From positions 1 through 32,678 of the forward strand of contig JABSOY010000031.1 in assembly GCA_013215385.1 (NCBI GenBank): 32,678 bases of DNA. The letters run 5' to 3'. Position numbers and translations under genes: made by a program. A model generated the notes under the pieces. It was not told where the DNA came from. It made no database searches and saw nothing but the letters and a program-made list of their open reading frames with translations. Of the stretch, positions 25,508 to 32,678 are shown one piece after another (within the stretch, counting starts at the first letter, position 1; every line of letters begins with the position of its first letter). The DNA is from Colwellia sp. (GTDB lineage Bacteria; Pseudomonadota; Gammaproteobacteria; Enterobacterales; Alteromonadaceae).

Positions 25508-26818
25508 TTAATTATGGCGCTTTTTCACAGACTTCGAATGATTACGTTTCACTAACGTACTTCGATGGCTTTGTTTGCGACTCGAATTATATTTATGCTT
25601 ACTTGACGAAGCTCTAGTAGCTTTAGCGCTAGACTTACTTGAGCTTTTTTTGTAGATTTTAGATACCACCTTTGTTGTATTTTCCTTTTTAGCACGGCTG
25701 TTCGAATGTTGCACCTTATGAGACTTAATATTTTTATATTTATCAGTAACTACATACTGCTTAGATTTAGGCTTTATGCTGCGATTACTTAATGACTTAT
25801 CTCTACTTGTAGTTATTTTATTCGATTTATTTGACACAAAATGTGAATTATTTTTAACATTACGCTTTAGCTTTTGTTGTAGTGCATAGTGAGAATTATG
25901 ACTAGTTTCACGCACCAGAACTTGCTTATGATTATATTTCGAACGTGTCTGTTTGGTTCGGTAAGCAACACCTTTTCTATGAACTGGTTGGTGTTGCCAA
26001 TGCTTTGCATAACCACCGTTAACAATTAAACGACGCGGACGCTGTTCGTAATAACGATGTTTATAGTGGTGAGTATTCACCACAACCACATGACGATTGC
26101 TCCAATGAAAAGCACTAAAGAAATAATTGAACGAGATATGAATGCCTGAATGATAATAGAAAGGGTTATAATGACTTACATAAACACTATGATGAGGCTT
26201 CCAGTAAACAGGTGGATAAGAAACTGAATGCCAAGTGCCATAAACCATTCGCGTATCATAATAAGGAACATAAACAATTTCCTTTTCTATGGGTTCAATA
26301 ACAATATTATTGTCTTCATAACTAACATCCATGTTATCCATTTTCTGAAGATTACCTGCAAGCTGAGCTTGTTTCCTAAGTTCTTGAATGCTTTCTAATA
26401 ATCTTGACTCATCTTGTAAAAAAGCATCTCCAAGTTGCTGAGTCCACGTTAAGTCTTCACTAAGTCGACTAAGAATACGTTCAAAAGGCACTAGCGCCTT
26501 AACACTGGCGTCCCAATTAAAGTCTTTAACCGATTGTGCAGCGTTCTCTGTACTTAAGCCTTTATTTTTCTTCAACCACCGGTGAGCTTCCACTATTTCA
26601 ATAGGATAAGTAGAAGCAATTAAAATATGGGTCAATAGACTGTCGGGATATAGTGCAATAGGCGCTAGCATTTGAGCTAATTCGTCTTCACTAAATGGCT
26701 GAGTCTCAGCCTGAACTTGCTGCTGTTGATTCGACAGCCTAGGCGTTTGCTCGGCTAATAAATTGAAACTGACCAAAGAACTGGCTATAAAACTGAATAG
26801 AAAAATGAAGTTTTTCAT
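25508..26818 (-). CDS. DUF3300 domain exported protein with long cationic tail
   Basis: Exported protein of 436 residues with an N-terminal signal peptide (cleavage near LLAEQ). The DUF3300 domain spans about 40-255 and is recognisable by FSEDELAQMLAPIALYPDSL, LTHILIASTYPIEIVEAHRW, DFNWDASVKALVPFERIL and IEPIEKEIVYVPYYDTRMVYG, followed by an aromatic and His-rich segment. About 170 C-terminal residues are very rich in Lys, Arg, His and Ser, so the mature protein should be strongly basic. The domain's function is not known. The Shine-Dalgarno AGGA is well placed. A TTCAG-N6-TTCAG box and -10 lie 34-66 nt upstream, matching those of the adjacent two-component operon. Confidence 0.88.
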   Translation of the reverse strand: MKNFIFLFSFIASSLVSFNLLAEQTPRLSNQQQQVQAETQPFSEDELAQMLAPIALYPDSLLTHILIASTYPIEIVEAHRWLKKNKGLSTENAAQSVKDFNWDASVKALVPFERILSRLSEDLTWTQQLGDAFLQDESRLLESIQELRKQAQLAGNLQKMDNMDVSYEDNNIVIEPIEKEIVYVPYYDTRMVYGTWHSVSYPPVYWKPHHSVYVSHYNPFYYHSGIHISFNYFFSAFHWSNRHVVVVNTHHYKHRYYEQRPRRLIVNGGYAKHWQHQPVHRKGVAYRTKQTRSKYNHKQVLVRETSHNSHYALQQKLKRNVKNNSHFVSNKSNKITTSRDKSLSNRSIKPKSKQYVVTDKYKNIKSHKVQHSNSRAKKENTTKVVSKIYKKSSSKSSAKATRASSSKHKYNSSRKQSHRSTLVKRNHSKSVKKRHN

Positions 26819-26851
26819 CGTAATAATCCTTATGACTAATGCTAGAAAATA

Positions 26852-26884
26852 AGGATAACAAGACTAAACTGAACGTAAGCTGAA
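26852..26884 (-). promoter_or_regulatory. Direct-repeat activator box and -10 of the DUF3300 gene
   Basis: On the minus strand TTCAGCTTACGTTCAG (26869-26884) is an 11-bp-period direct repeat of TTCAG. The hexamer TATCCT (26852-26857) begins exactly 11 nt after the second repeat. Sequence, period and -10 distance match the two boxes at 29321-29410. Confidence 0.7.
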
Positions 26885-26888
26885 TAAC

Positions 26889-26917
26889 TTTATACACTCA
26901 GTTCTTTTATACACTCA
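26889..26917. repeat. 12-bp direct repeat, period 17
   Basis: TTTATACACTCA occurs at 26889-26900 and again at 26906-26917, between the kinase stop codon and the DUF3300 promoter box. It may be a second regulator site or a small duplication. Confidence 0.5.
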
Positions 26918-26940
26918 CTTTTAATTCAAATTAGCTAAAA

Positions 26941-28290
26941 TTAGCTGAAGGGGTCAAAGCTAATAATAAAAGCAGCACCGGAGAGTGTCGCTGAGTTAGT
27001 GATAATTAACTGACCTTGATAACTACTTACTAAGTCATTCACAATGGCTAAACCAATACCGTGTCCTGCTAGGTAGGTGTCTGCCCTACCGCCACGAGAT
27101 AAAATAATGTCTTTCTGTGATTCTTTAATGCCATCACCGTCATCGGCTATTTCAATGGTTAACCTTTTGCCACTGATAAGCACCTTTACCGAAACCTTGT
27201 TCTTGGCGGCTTTACAGGCGTTATCTAGCACGTTGCCCAATATCTCCATTAAATCAGCTTCATCACCTTTGAATATCGCATCGGGGTCAACATCAACAGC
27301 AAAAGTTATTTTTTTATCATGGTAAATTTTGGCTAAGGTTAATATAAGCTTGTTAACAACCGGGTTTACTTGCACACCTAAATGCCATGAGGATTGCCCC
27401 GCACTTTGCGCTCTTTTCAGTTGATGCTCGATAATCTGATTTATTAACTGTAATTGCTCACTCGCATTAGCTGGCATATCCGTATTACTTTGAATAACCG
27501 CCAGGGGGTTTTTAAGGCTATGAGCTAAATCAGACAATGCGTTACGATAGCGTTGCCGTTGATTTTCTTCCGTCGCCAGCAAGGTATTTAATTGCTGAGT
27601 AACTTGTTGTAATTCGACTGGATAGATTGCATCTAGGGCTTTTTTTTGCCCTTTCTCTATTTGCTCAAGTTCAAGAGATAAGACGTTAAGTGGTTTTAAT
27701 GTCCATAACAGCCATACAATTTGTACAAAAACAAACACCACCATTAAGACCAATAACCAAGCCCATAATTTCTGCTTAAAATCATTGAGTGCAGTTAAAA
27801 ATTCTTGCTGATCTTTAATAAGATGAAGCGTTATATCAAAGGGTTGACCATTCTCAGAGAAACTGGCACTAAAGCTATAAAGTAAATGACTATTACCTGC
27901 CAAGTTTATTTTTGAATAAATGGTTTGCCCAACCTCAGGCGATGGTAATAATGATGGCAATGATAATGTTAGCAAAGACAATGACTGCCATAATGGCTTA
28001 CTGTTGCTATCTTTTAGTTGTTTATCTTTAGGTAGGGTTTTTATTAATGCATACAGGCCAGATTTACTGACATTAAATTGATTTTCTAACAGAAATTCAG
28101 GCATCAATAATTGCTTATTTTCAACTTCTGCTACCGTAAAAATTGAGTAACTGTAAGCTTTCAGTTCATTCTTCATCGCTAAGTTTAACTGTCGTTCAAA
28201 CGCATTAGTTAAGGTTAAACCGATAATAGGCAACATCACTACCGTCATAACTAAAGTGCTTAATAATAACCGAACTTTTAACGAGTTCAT
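26941..28290 (-). CDS. Sensor histidine kinase, PhoQ-like
   Basis: Membrane sensor kinase of 449 residues. TM1 is at about 8-28, a periplasmic sensor region at about 29-176, TM2 at about 177-197, and a short HAMP-like linker follows. The H-box DLAHSLKNPLAVIQ has phospho-acceptor His257 and resembles PhoQ (DLTHSLKTPLAVLQ). The ATPase domain has N-box EILGNVLDNACKAA, G1 IADDGDGI and G2 GHGIGLAIV, all intact. The periplasmic part differs from PhoQ and its signal is unknown. The start overlaps the response regulator stop (ATGA), so the two are translationally coupled. It phosphorylates the adjacent regulator by inference. Confidence 0.93.
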   Translation of the reverse strand: MNSLKVRLLLSTLVMTVVMLPIIGLTLTNAFERQLNLAMKNELKAYSYSIFTVAEVENKQLLMPEFLLENQFNVSKSGLYALIKTLPKDKQLKDSNSKPLWQSLSLLTLSLPSLLPSPEVGQTIYSKINLAGNSHLLYSFSASFSENGQPFDITLHLIKDQQEFLTALNDFKQKLWAWLLVLMVVFVFVQIVWLLWTLKPLNVLSLELEQIEKGQKKALDAIYPVELQQVTQQLNTLLATEENQRQRYRNALSDLAHSLKNPLAVIQSNTDMPANASEQLQLINQIIEHQLKRAQSAGQSSWHLGVQVNPVVNKLILTLAKIYHDKKITFAVDVDPDAIFKGDEADLMEILGNVLDNACKAAKNKVSVKVLISGKRLTIEIADDGDGIKESQKDIILSRGGRADTYLAGHGIGLAIVNDLVSSYQGQLIITNSATLSGAAFIISFDPFS

Positions 28291-28967
28291 TGGTGATTTA
28301 GTCGCTTTAACTTATAACCATGGCCACGGAGTGTTTCGATAAAGCCGTATTGATTATTGGGATCTAATTTTTTTCTTAGTCGTCTTATAAAGACTTCAAT
28401 TACATTAGAGTCAAGATCAAAATCTTGATCGTAAATATGCTCGGTTAAGGTCGCTTTTGAAGTTACTTCATCAAGATGATACATCATATATTCAAGCAAT
28501 TTATATTCTGAACTACTTAATTTTATTGCTTGCTTATTAACTTCAACCTGAAGGCTTTTGGTATTAATACTTAACGGACCGTTCTTTATCAGCGGGCTCG
28601 CTTTCCCAGCAGAACGTCTGATAAGTGCATTTAAGCGGGCAAGTAACTCTTCGGCTTGAAAAGGTTTTGTTAAATAATCATCGGCCCCAGCATCTAGACC
28701 TTCAACTTTATCTTGCCAGCTATTTCTCGCCGTCAACACGAGAATGGGGAAGTCGATATTTTTTTCGCGCAGTAACCTAATAACACTAATGCCGTCCAAA
28801 AGGGGTAAACCGACATCAATAATAGCTGCATCGTATGGATATTCTTGCCCTTGAAATAAACCTGTTTCACCATCACTTGCTAAATCAACTAAATAATTAG
28901 CCGCGACTAAGTGAGCATTTAAATTTGTTTGCAAAGCAATATCGTCTTCAATTAAAAGTAAGCGCAT
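28287..28967 (-). CDS. OmpR/PhoP-family response regulator
   Basis: DNA-binding response regulator of 226 residues. The receiver domain has the acidic pair in LLLIEDDIA, phospho-acceptor Asp51 (IIDVGLPLLDG), Thr79 and Lys101 (YLTKPF). The C-terminal winged helix (about 125-222) contains LSSSEYKLLEYMMYHLDEVT and SNVIEVFIRRLRKKLDP, with RGHGYKL in the wing. It resembles PhoP and QseB. Proteins of this family bind direct repeats with an 11-bp period, which is what lies before this operon, the DUF3300 gene and the choice-anchor H gene. The PepSY gene ends 2 nt upstream. Confidence 0.95.
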   Translation of the reverse strand: MRLLLIEDDIALQTNLNAHLVAANYLVDLASDGETGLFQGQEYPYDAAIIDVGLPLLDGISVIRLLREKNIDFPILVLTARNSWQDKVEGLDAGADDYLTKPFQAEELLARLNALIRRSAGKASPLIKNGPLSINTKSLQVEVNKQAIKLSSSEYKLLEYMMYHLDEVTSKATLTEHIYDQDFDLDSNVIEVFIRRLRKKLDPNNQYGFIETLRGHGYKLKRLNHQ

Positions 28968-28969
28968 AA

Positions 28970-29269
28970 TTAATGTTTACCCTGAATTTTTCCTGATTTG
29001 GCATCGACATAAACAGAGATTATATGACCATCCGTTTTAATTAATTTAACCCGATAGCCAGATTTACTCTTTTTTACCTTAAGCACTTTCCCACCAAAGC
29101 GAGCTTTCACTATTTTAGCTGCTTGTTTACTACTTTTTACCTTTAACTGTTGATTGCTTTGCTTATTAGATTTAATCGTATTACTTGCAGATACAAAATT
29201 TCCTTGAGCTATAACATCAAGAGAAAATGTGAAAGCAAAAAGAAAAACTAAAGATAAAGCAAGTTTCAT
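28970..29269 (-). CDS. PepSY domain exported protein
   Basis: Small basic periplasmic protein of 99 residues. The signal peptide is at about 1-21 (ALSLVFLFAFTFSLDVIAQG). A Lys/Ser-rich linker follows, then a single PepSY domain at about 47-99 (KQAAKIVKARFGGKVLKVKK, then DGHIISVYVDAKSGKIQG). PepSY domains are thought to inhibit proteases or bind ligands in the envelope. It is the first gene of the PepSY-regulator-kinase operon, 2 nt before the regulator, so a role as accessory sensor or feedback protein for the kinase is a reasonable inference. Its own promoter carries the TTCAG box. Confidence 0.88.
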   Translation of the reverse strand: MKLALSLVFLFAFTFSLDVIAQGNFVSASNTIKSNKQSNQQLKVKSSKQAAKIVKARFGGKVLKVKKSKSGYRVKLIKTDGHIISVYVDAKSGKIQGKH

Positions 29270-29320
29270 TGTTATTCCATGTATCAGGGTAATGGTGTTA
29301 GTCGCTATAGCTTATTTAAA

Positions 29321-29353
29321 ATCATAGATCTTAGCAACTGAATATAAGCTGAA
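29321..29353 (-). promoter_or_regulatory. Direct-repeat activator box and -10 of the PepSY-regulator-kinase operon
   Basis: On the minus strand TTCAGCTTATATTCAG (29338-29353) repeats TTCAG with an 11-bp period. TATGAT (29321-29326) begins exactly 11 nt after the second repeat, 52 nt before the PepSY ATG. This implies autoregulation of the two-component operon. Confidence 0.75.
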
Positions 29354-29377
29354 CAGTTTTAAAAGCGAAATAAAGTG

Positions 29378-29410
29378 TTCAGCTAACATTCAGCTTCATT
29401 GCGTTTTAAT
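29378..29410 (+). promoter_or_regulatory. Direct-repeat activator box and -10 of the choice-anchor H gene
   Basis: On the plus strand TTCAGCTAACATTCAG (29378-29393) repeats TTCAG with an 11-bp period. TTTAAT (29405-29410) begins exactly 11 nt after it, 33 nt before the ATG. This box and the one at 29338-29353 point away from each other in the 173-nt divergent region. Confidence 0.72.
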
Positions 29411-29442
29411 AGCAACACTAAATAAAGCCAGTAGGAAATATT

Positions 29443-30279
29443 ATGTTGATGAATAATAACGTAACTAAAACAGTTAATTCAAATTCGCTTAAACAATTAT
29501 TGCTCTTGTTCACCTTGAGCTTATTGCCATTTACCCAAGTTACGGCCGGTGAGTTAACCACTGATCGGTATACGGTTTCACATGGTGTAGTCAAAAATAG
29601 TATCAACGAGCAACAACGCATAGATATAATTGAAAAAAACAAACTCAAAGAGCTGCCCAATCAACTAAACGCAAAAGCGAGCGGCAAAACAAGGGCTGAT
29701 ATATTAAAAAATAATACAAAGCCGCTTAATATAATTAACAAAAGTAACGGGGCTAAAAACTTAAACAGTGATCATTACGCAGACTTCGTTATTTATAGTG
29801 CAACCAGCTTTTTGCATGAAGATTACGATGGCGATGGTTATTATCAAACGTTCAGTGTGACTTTTGATGCTGATATATATAGTTATACAGACAATCAATT
29901 GGGCGAAGTTTATGCATTGCTCTATCTAAGCAAGAATGGCGGTCCTTGGCTACACTACTTCACCACAGATACATTCCTTATCGAAGGGGATTCTGATTTA
30001 GATGAATATGAAGTTATTACAACTTTTGTCTCGGGTTATAGAAGTGATCACTACGATGTTTTGATAGATTTATACCAAGTAGGCTATAACGATATTGTTG
30101 CCAGTTTAAGTTCAGATGACAGTGGCGCTTTATACGCTTTACCGATAGAAAGTGCCGAATATGACGAACCTTACGTTGAAGTGGTGGAAGTCGTTGAGGT
30201 TAGCGGTGGCAGCATGCACTGGTTAATATTGATATTATTAAGTATTTTATTTCTTCGTGTAAAAACTAAAACTATTTAA
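29443..30279 (+). CDS. Choice-anchor H family protein with GlyGly-CTERM-like tail
   Basis: Exported protein of 278 residues. The signal peptide is at about 16-36 (LKQLLLLFTLSLLPFTQVTA). The core at about 112-240 contains YSATSFLHEDYDGDGYYQTF, SVTFDADIYSYTD, NGGPWLHYFTTDTFLIEGDS and DHYDVLIDLYQVGY, which I recognise as the choice-anchor H family. The Asp/Gly-rich DYDGDGYY loop could bind Ca2+. The C-terminus is SGGSMHWLILILLSILFLRV followed by a basic end: a GlyGly-CTERM-type sorting signal, normally cut by a rhombosortase with release by type II secretion. The Shine-Dalgarno AGGA is well placed. Divergent from the PepSY operon with its own TTCAG box. Confidence 0.85.
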   Translation: MLMNNNVTKTVNSNSLKQLLLLFTLSLLPFTQVTAGELTTDRYTVSHGVVKNSINEQQRIDIIEKNKLKELPNQLNAKASGKTRADILKNNTKPLNIINKSNGAKNLNSDHYADFVIYSATSFLHEDYDGDGYYQTFSVTFDADIYSYTDNQLGEVYALLYLSKNGGPWLHYFTTDTFLIEGDSDLDEYEVITTFVSGYRSDHYDVLIDLYQVGYNDIVASLSSDDSGALYALPIESAEYDEPYVEVVEVVEVSGGSMHWLILILLSILFLRVKTKTI

Positions 30280-30291
30280 TCGTTATAAAAC

Positions 30292-30323
30292 AAAAAACCA
30301 CAAAATACTTTTTGTGGTTTTTT
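30292..30323. terminator. Terminator after the choice-anchor H gene
   Basis: A 14-bp stem (AAAAAACCACAAAA / TTTTGTGGTTTTTT) with a 4-nt loop and a T tract on the plus strand. The A tract on the other side lets it also act for the convergent dnaJ, which ends 70 nt away. Confidence 0.85.
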
Positions 30324-30392
30324 TAATTTTCTACAGTATAGAAATAACTCATTCCTATATTAGGCAAATATGTAACCTTGCCTACAAGTCAT

Positions 30393-31520
30393 CTAGCTTT
30401 TCAAGTCGTCAAAAAAGTTCTTAACGCCATCAAAAAAACCTGTTTCTTTAGGGCTATGTTTTACTGTGCTTTTGCCCATTTTTTCATCTAACTGACGTAA
30501 CAAGTCAGCTTGATCGCCAGATAAGTTAACTGGAGTTTCCAAGACAACTTTACACATTAAGTCACCCGTTGAGTGACTACGTACTGACTTAACACCCTTG
30601 CCACGTAAACGGAACATCTTCCCACTTTGCGTTTCTTTAGGTATTTTAAGCTTAACTTTACCTGCAAGTGTTGGTACTTCAATATCGCCACCCAATGCTG
30701 CGGTAGTAAAGCTAATAGGAACTTCACAATAAAGGTTGTTTTCGTCACGAACAAATATTTTATGGTCGCGAACATTCGCTTGAACATATAAATCACCAGC
30801 TGGAGCACCATGTTCTCCGGCTTCGCCTTCACCCGCTAAACGAATGCGGTCACCGGTATCAACGCCAGGTGGAATTTTCACAGAAAGTGTTTTATTTTTC
30901 TCAACACGACCTTGACCACGACATGAAGTACAAGGAGTCGCAATAACTTTGCCTTTACCACTACAAGTAGGACATGTTTGTTGGACGGCAAACAAACCTT
31001 GACGCATTTGAACCTGACCATGACCATGACAAGTAGAACATGTTTTTGCGCTGGTACCTTTTTTAGCACCAGAGCCGTCACACGGTTCACAACTAACATA
31101 GGTTGGCACTTTAATTTCTAAAGTTTTACCTTTAACCGCTTCTTCAAGTGTTAAATCAAGGTTATAACGAAGGTCTGATCCGCGTTGTTGACGTTGTTGA
31201 CGCCCACCACGACCACCACCAAAGATATCACCAAAAATATCACCAAAATCTTGACCGAAACCGCCGCCATGACCGCCGCCACCCTGACCACCTTGTTCGA
31301 ATGCAGCATGACCATATTGGTCAAAAGCAGCACGCTTTTGGTCGTCATTTAGAATTTCATAAGCTTCTTTAACTTCTTTAAATTGCTCTTCTTTATCTTT
31401 ATCACCGGCATTACGATCAGGATGAAGTTTCATCGCTAAACGTTTGTAGGCTTTTTTGATATCACGCTCAGAAGCATCTTTTGATACTCCTAGCACTTCA
31501 TAGTAATCGCGTTTTGACAT
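30393..31520 (-). CDS. dnaJ: Chaperone protein DnaJ
   Basis: Co-chaperone that delivers clients to DnaK and stimulates its ATPase. It has 375 residues. The J domain is at 1-70 with His33-Pro34-Asp35, followed by a Gly/Phe-rich linker (about 75-110) and a zinc-binding domain with four CxxCxGxG repeats ([32 protein letters not shown]). The substrate-binding C-terminal domains follow. All key residues are present. It follows dnaK by 164 nt with a long hairpin between them. A Shine-Dalgarno AGAAG is visible. I saw no sigma-32 type promoter directly before it. Confidence 0.98.
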   Translation of the reverse strand: MSKRDYYEVLGVSKDASERDIKKAYKRLAMKLHPDRNAGDKDKEEQFKEVKEAYEILNDDQKRAAFDQYGHAAFEQGGQGGGGHGGGFGQDFGDIFGDIFGGGRGGRQQRQQRGSDLRYNLDLTLEEAVKGKTLEIKVPTYVSCEPCDGSGAKKGTSAKTCSTCHGHGQVQMRQGLFAVQQTCPTCSGKGKVIATPCTSCRGQGRVEKNKTLSVKIPPGVDTGDRIRLAGEGEAGEHGAPAGDLYVQANVRDHKIFVRDENNLYCEVPISFTTAALGGDIEVPTLAGKVKLKIPKETQSGKMFRLRGKGVKSVRSHSTGDLMCKVVLETPVNLSGDQADLLRQLDEKMGKSTVKHSPKETGFFDGVKNFFDDLKS

Positions 31521-31619
31521 AGTGACTTCTTTTGACTGATGTTTAATTTTTCAGGTATAAATTTAGTAAAATGACATTATAAATAGTTAGCTATTTTCAA
31601 TGGCATTTTATGACGATTT

Positions 31620-31672
31620 TTAACGTAAGAAGCGCTGGTGTTTAAACCAGCGCTTATATTGTCGTACGTTAA
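31620..31672 (-). terminator. Long hairpin between dnaK and dnaJ
   Basis: A 10-bp GC-rich inner stem (AAGCGCTGGT / ACCAGCGCTT) is flanked by a matching outer pair (TTAACGTA / TACGTTAA), giving an imperfect 53-nt hairpin 12 nt past the dnaK stop. On the minus strand no clean T tract follows, so it may attenuate or stabilise the dnaK 3' end and need not fully terminate. Confidence 0.55.
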
Positions 31673-31684
31673 GTTAACTAAAGA

Positions 31685-32678
31685 CTATTTGTCTTCTTTA
31701 ACTTCTTCAAACTCAGCATCAACAACATCGTCAGCTGGCGCAGCGCCGTCTGATTCTGGTGCTCCACCTTCTGGTGCGTTTGCTTGAGCTTTAGCTTGAG
31801 CAATTTCCATTAACTTAGCAGAAGCTTCAACAACTGCTTGAGATTTTGCATCAATTGCGTCTTTATCGTCGCCTTTAACTGCGTCTTCAAGCTCAGTTAA
31901 TGCGGCTTCAAGTTTTTCTTTATCTTCACCAGCAAATTCATCGCCTGCTTCTTCAATTTGCTTGCGAGTTGCGTGAATCATACCGTCAGCTTGGTTACGT
32001 GCGCCAACTAATTCTTCAAATTTAGCATCAGCATCAGCATTTGCTTCTGCGTCACGTACCATTTGCTCTACCTCTTCTTCAGATAAACCCGAAGAGGCTT
32101 TAATGGTAATTTTTTGCTCTTTACCTGTGTTCTTATCTTTAGCGGTAACATGTAAAATACCATCAGCATCGATATCGAAAGTTACTTCGATTTGTGGCGT
32201 GCCACGTGGTGCTGCGTCGATACCTTCAAGGTTAAATTGACCTAAAGATTTATTTGCGGAAGCTTGCTTACGCTCACCTTGACAAACATGAACAGTAACA
32301 GCAGATTGGTTGTCGTCAGCTGTTGAGAATGTTTGAGATTGCTTAGTAGGGATAGTGGTGTTTTTGTCGATAACTTTAGTCATCACGCCACCCATAGTCT
32401 CAATACCTAATGATAAAGGCGTAACGTCTAATAAAAGAACGTCAGTTACTTCACCAGAAAGAACACCCGCTTGAATTGCTGCGCCCGCGGCAACGGCTTC
32501 ATCAGGGTTAACGTCTTTACGTGGCTCTTTACCAAAGAAATCTGTAACCGCTTTTTGTACCATTGGCATACGTGATTGACCACCAACCATGATAACATCA
32601 TCGATGTCACTTACTGATAAATCTGCATCTTTCAGAGCAACTTTAAGTGGCTCTAACGTCGCTTTAACCATGTCTTCA
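31685..32678 (-). CDS. dnaK: Chaperone protein DnaK, C-terminal part
   Basis: The C-terminal about 330 residues of Hsp70. The 5' part lies beyond the right edge, and the frame is open through the last bases. Visible are the end of the nucleotide-binding domain ([38 protein letters not shown]), the [19 protein letters not shown] linker, the substrate-binding beta domain ([20 protein letters not shown]) and the helical lid. The acidic EFEEVKEDK-type C-terminus binds co-chaperones. It is upstream of dnaJ on the same strand, the usual order. Confidence 0.98.
   Translation of the reverse strand, partial: EDMVKATLEPLKVALKDADLSVSDIDDVIMVGGQSRMPMVQKAVTDFFGKEPRKDVNPDEAVAAGAAIQAGVLSGEVTDVLLLDVTPLSLGIETMGGVMTKVIDKNTTIPTKQSQTFSTADDNQSAVTVHVCQGERKQASANKSLGQFNLEGIDAAPRGTPQIEVTFDIDADGILHVTAKDKNTGKEQKITIKASSGLSEEEVEQMVRDAEANADADAKFEELVGARNQADGMIHATRKQIEEAGDEFAGEDKEKLEAALTELEDAVKGDDKDAIDAKSQAVVEASAKLMEIAQAKAQANAPEGGAPESDGAAPADDVVDAEFEEVKEDK

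Noticed and set aside
29418-29660. Minus-strand frame of 80 codons opposite the choice-anchor H start
   Set aside because: It overlaps a well-supported gene and its signal peptide, and has no homology that I recognise.
31148-31372. Plus-strand frame opposite the dnaJ Gly-rich region
   Set aside because: It is a His/Arg-rich shadow of the Gly/Phe linker codons, inside an intact dnaJ.
31521-31619. Sigma-32 heat-shock promoter directly before dnaJ
   Set aside because: No CTTGAA-N13-CCCCAT-like pair was found. dnaJ is probably served by the dnaK promoter outside the window.

Overview
The window looks like chromosomal DNA of a marine gammaproteobacterium of the Alteromonadales, most likely Colwelliaceae (Colwellia or Thalassotalea type). 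The evidence is low GC content, AT-rich spacers, and a conserved gammaproteobacterial core order: purF-cvpA-dedD-folC-accD-truA-fimV-asd-pdxB-fabB // mnmC // yfcL-(ATP-NAD kinase)-epmC. The genus is inferred from protein resemblance and was not tested by a search. No tRNA, rRNA, CRISPR array, intact insertion sequence or prophage was seen.

Layout. (1) 1-5800 is a loosely packed accessory stretch. It holds the 5' end of a putA-like gene, an HdfR-like LysR regulator, an alpha/beta hydrolase, a divergent class I HMG-CoA reductase, a small unknown protein and a Yip1-family membrane protein, with coding-like scraps between them. (2) 5800-18712 is a compact run of minus-strand housekeeping genes: purF and cvpA; accD-folC-dedD as one operon; truA; fimV; pdxB-asd; and fabB. 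(3) 18713-22260 holds mnmC on the plus strand, lacking the usual N-terminal methyltransferase half, facing yfcL, an ATP-NAD-kinase-fold gene and epmC. (4) 22357-25211 holds nhaA, a divergent Lrp/AsnC regulator and an unknown exported protein. (5) 25508-30279 holds a DUF3300 protein, a PhoQ-like histidine kinase, an OmpR-type response regulator, a PepSY protein and a divergent choice-anchor H protein with a GlyGly-CTERM-like tail. (6) 30393-32678 holds dnaJ and the 3' part of dnaK.

The strongest unexpected signal is in region 5. Three start-proximal regions (DUF3300, PepSY-regulator-kinase, choice-anchor H) each carry the direct repeat TTCAG-N6-TTCAG, oriented toward its gene. In each case an AT-rich -10-like hexamer begins exactly 11 nt after the second TTCAG. 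This fits activation by an OmpR/PhoP-type regulator bound over the -35 region. It suggests a small local envelope regulon in which the two-component system controls itself, a cationic DUF3300 protein and a predicted surface-sorted protein.

A second clear regulatory signal is in front of fabB. A FadR-like box and an 18-bp FabR-like palindrome overlap by 4 bp, and the FadR-like box lies over the -35 region of a good -10, as expected for dual control of unsaturated fatty acid synthesis. Several start codons were moved downstream of the longest reading frame (lysR, purF, dedD, fimV, pdxB, fabB, nhaA) from Shine-Dalgarno position and family N-termini.
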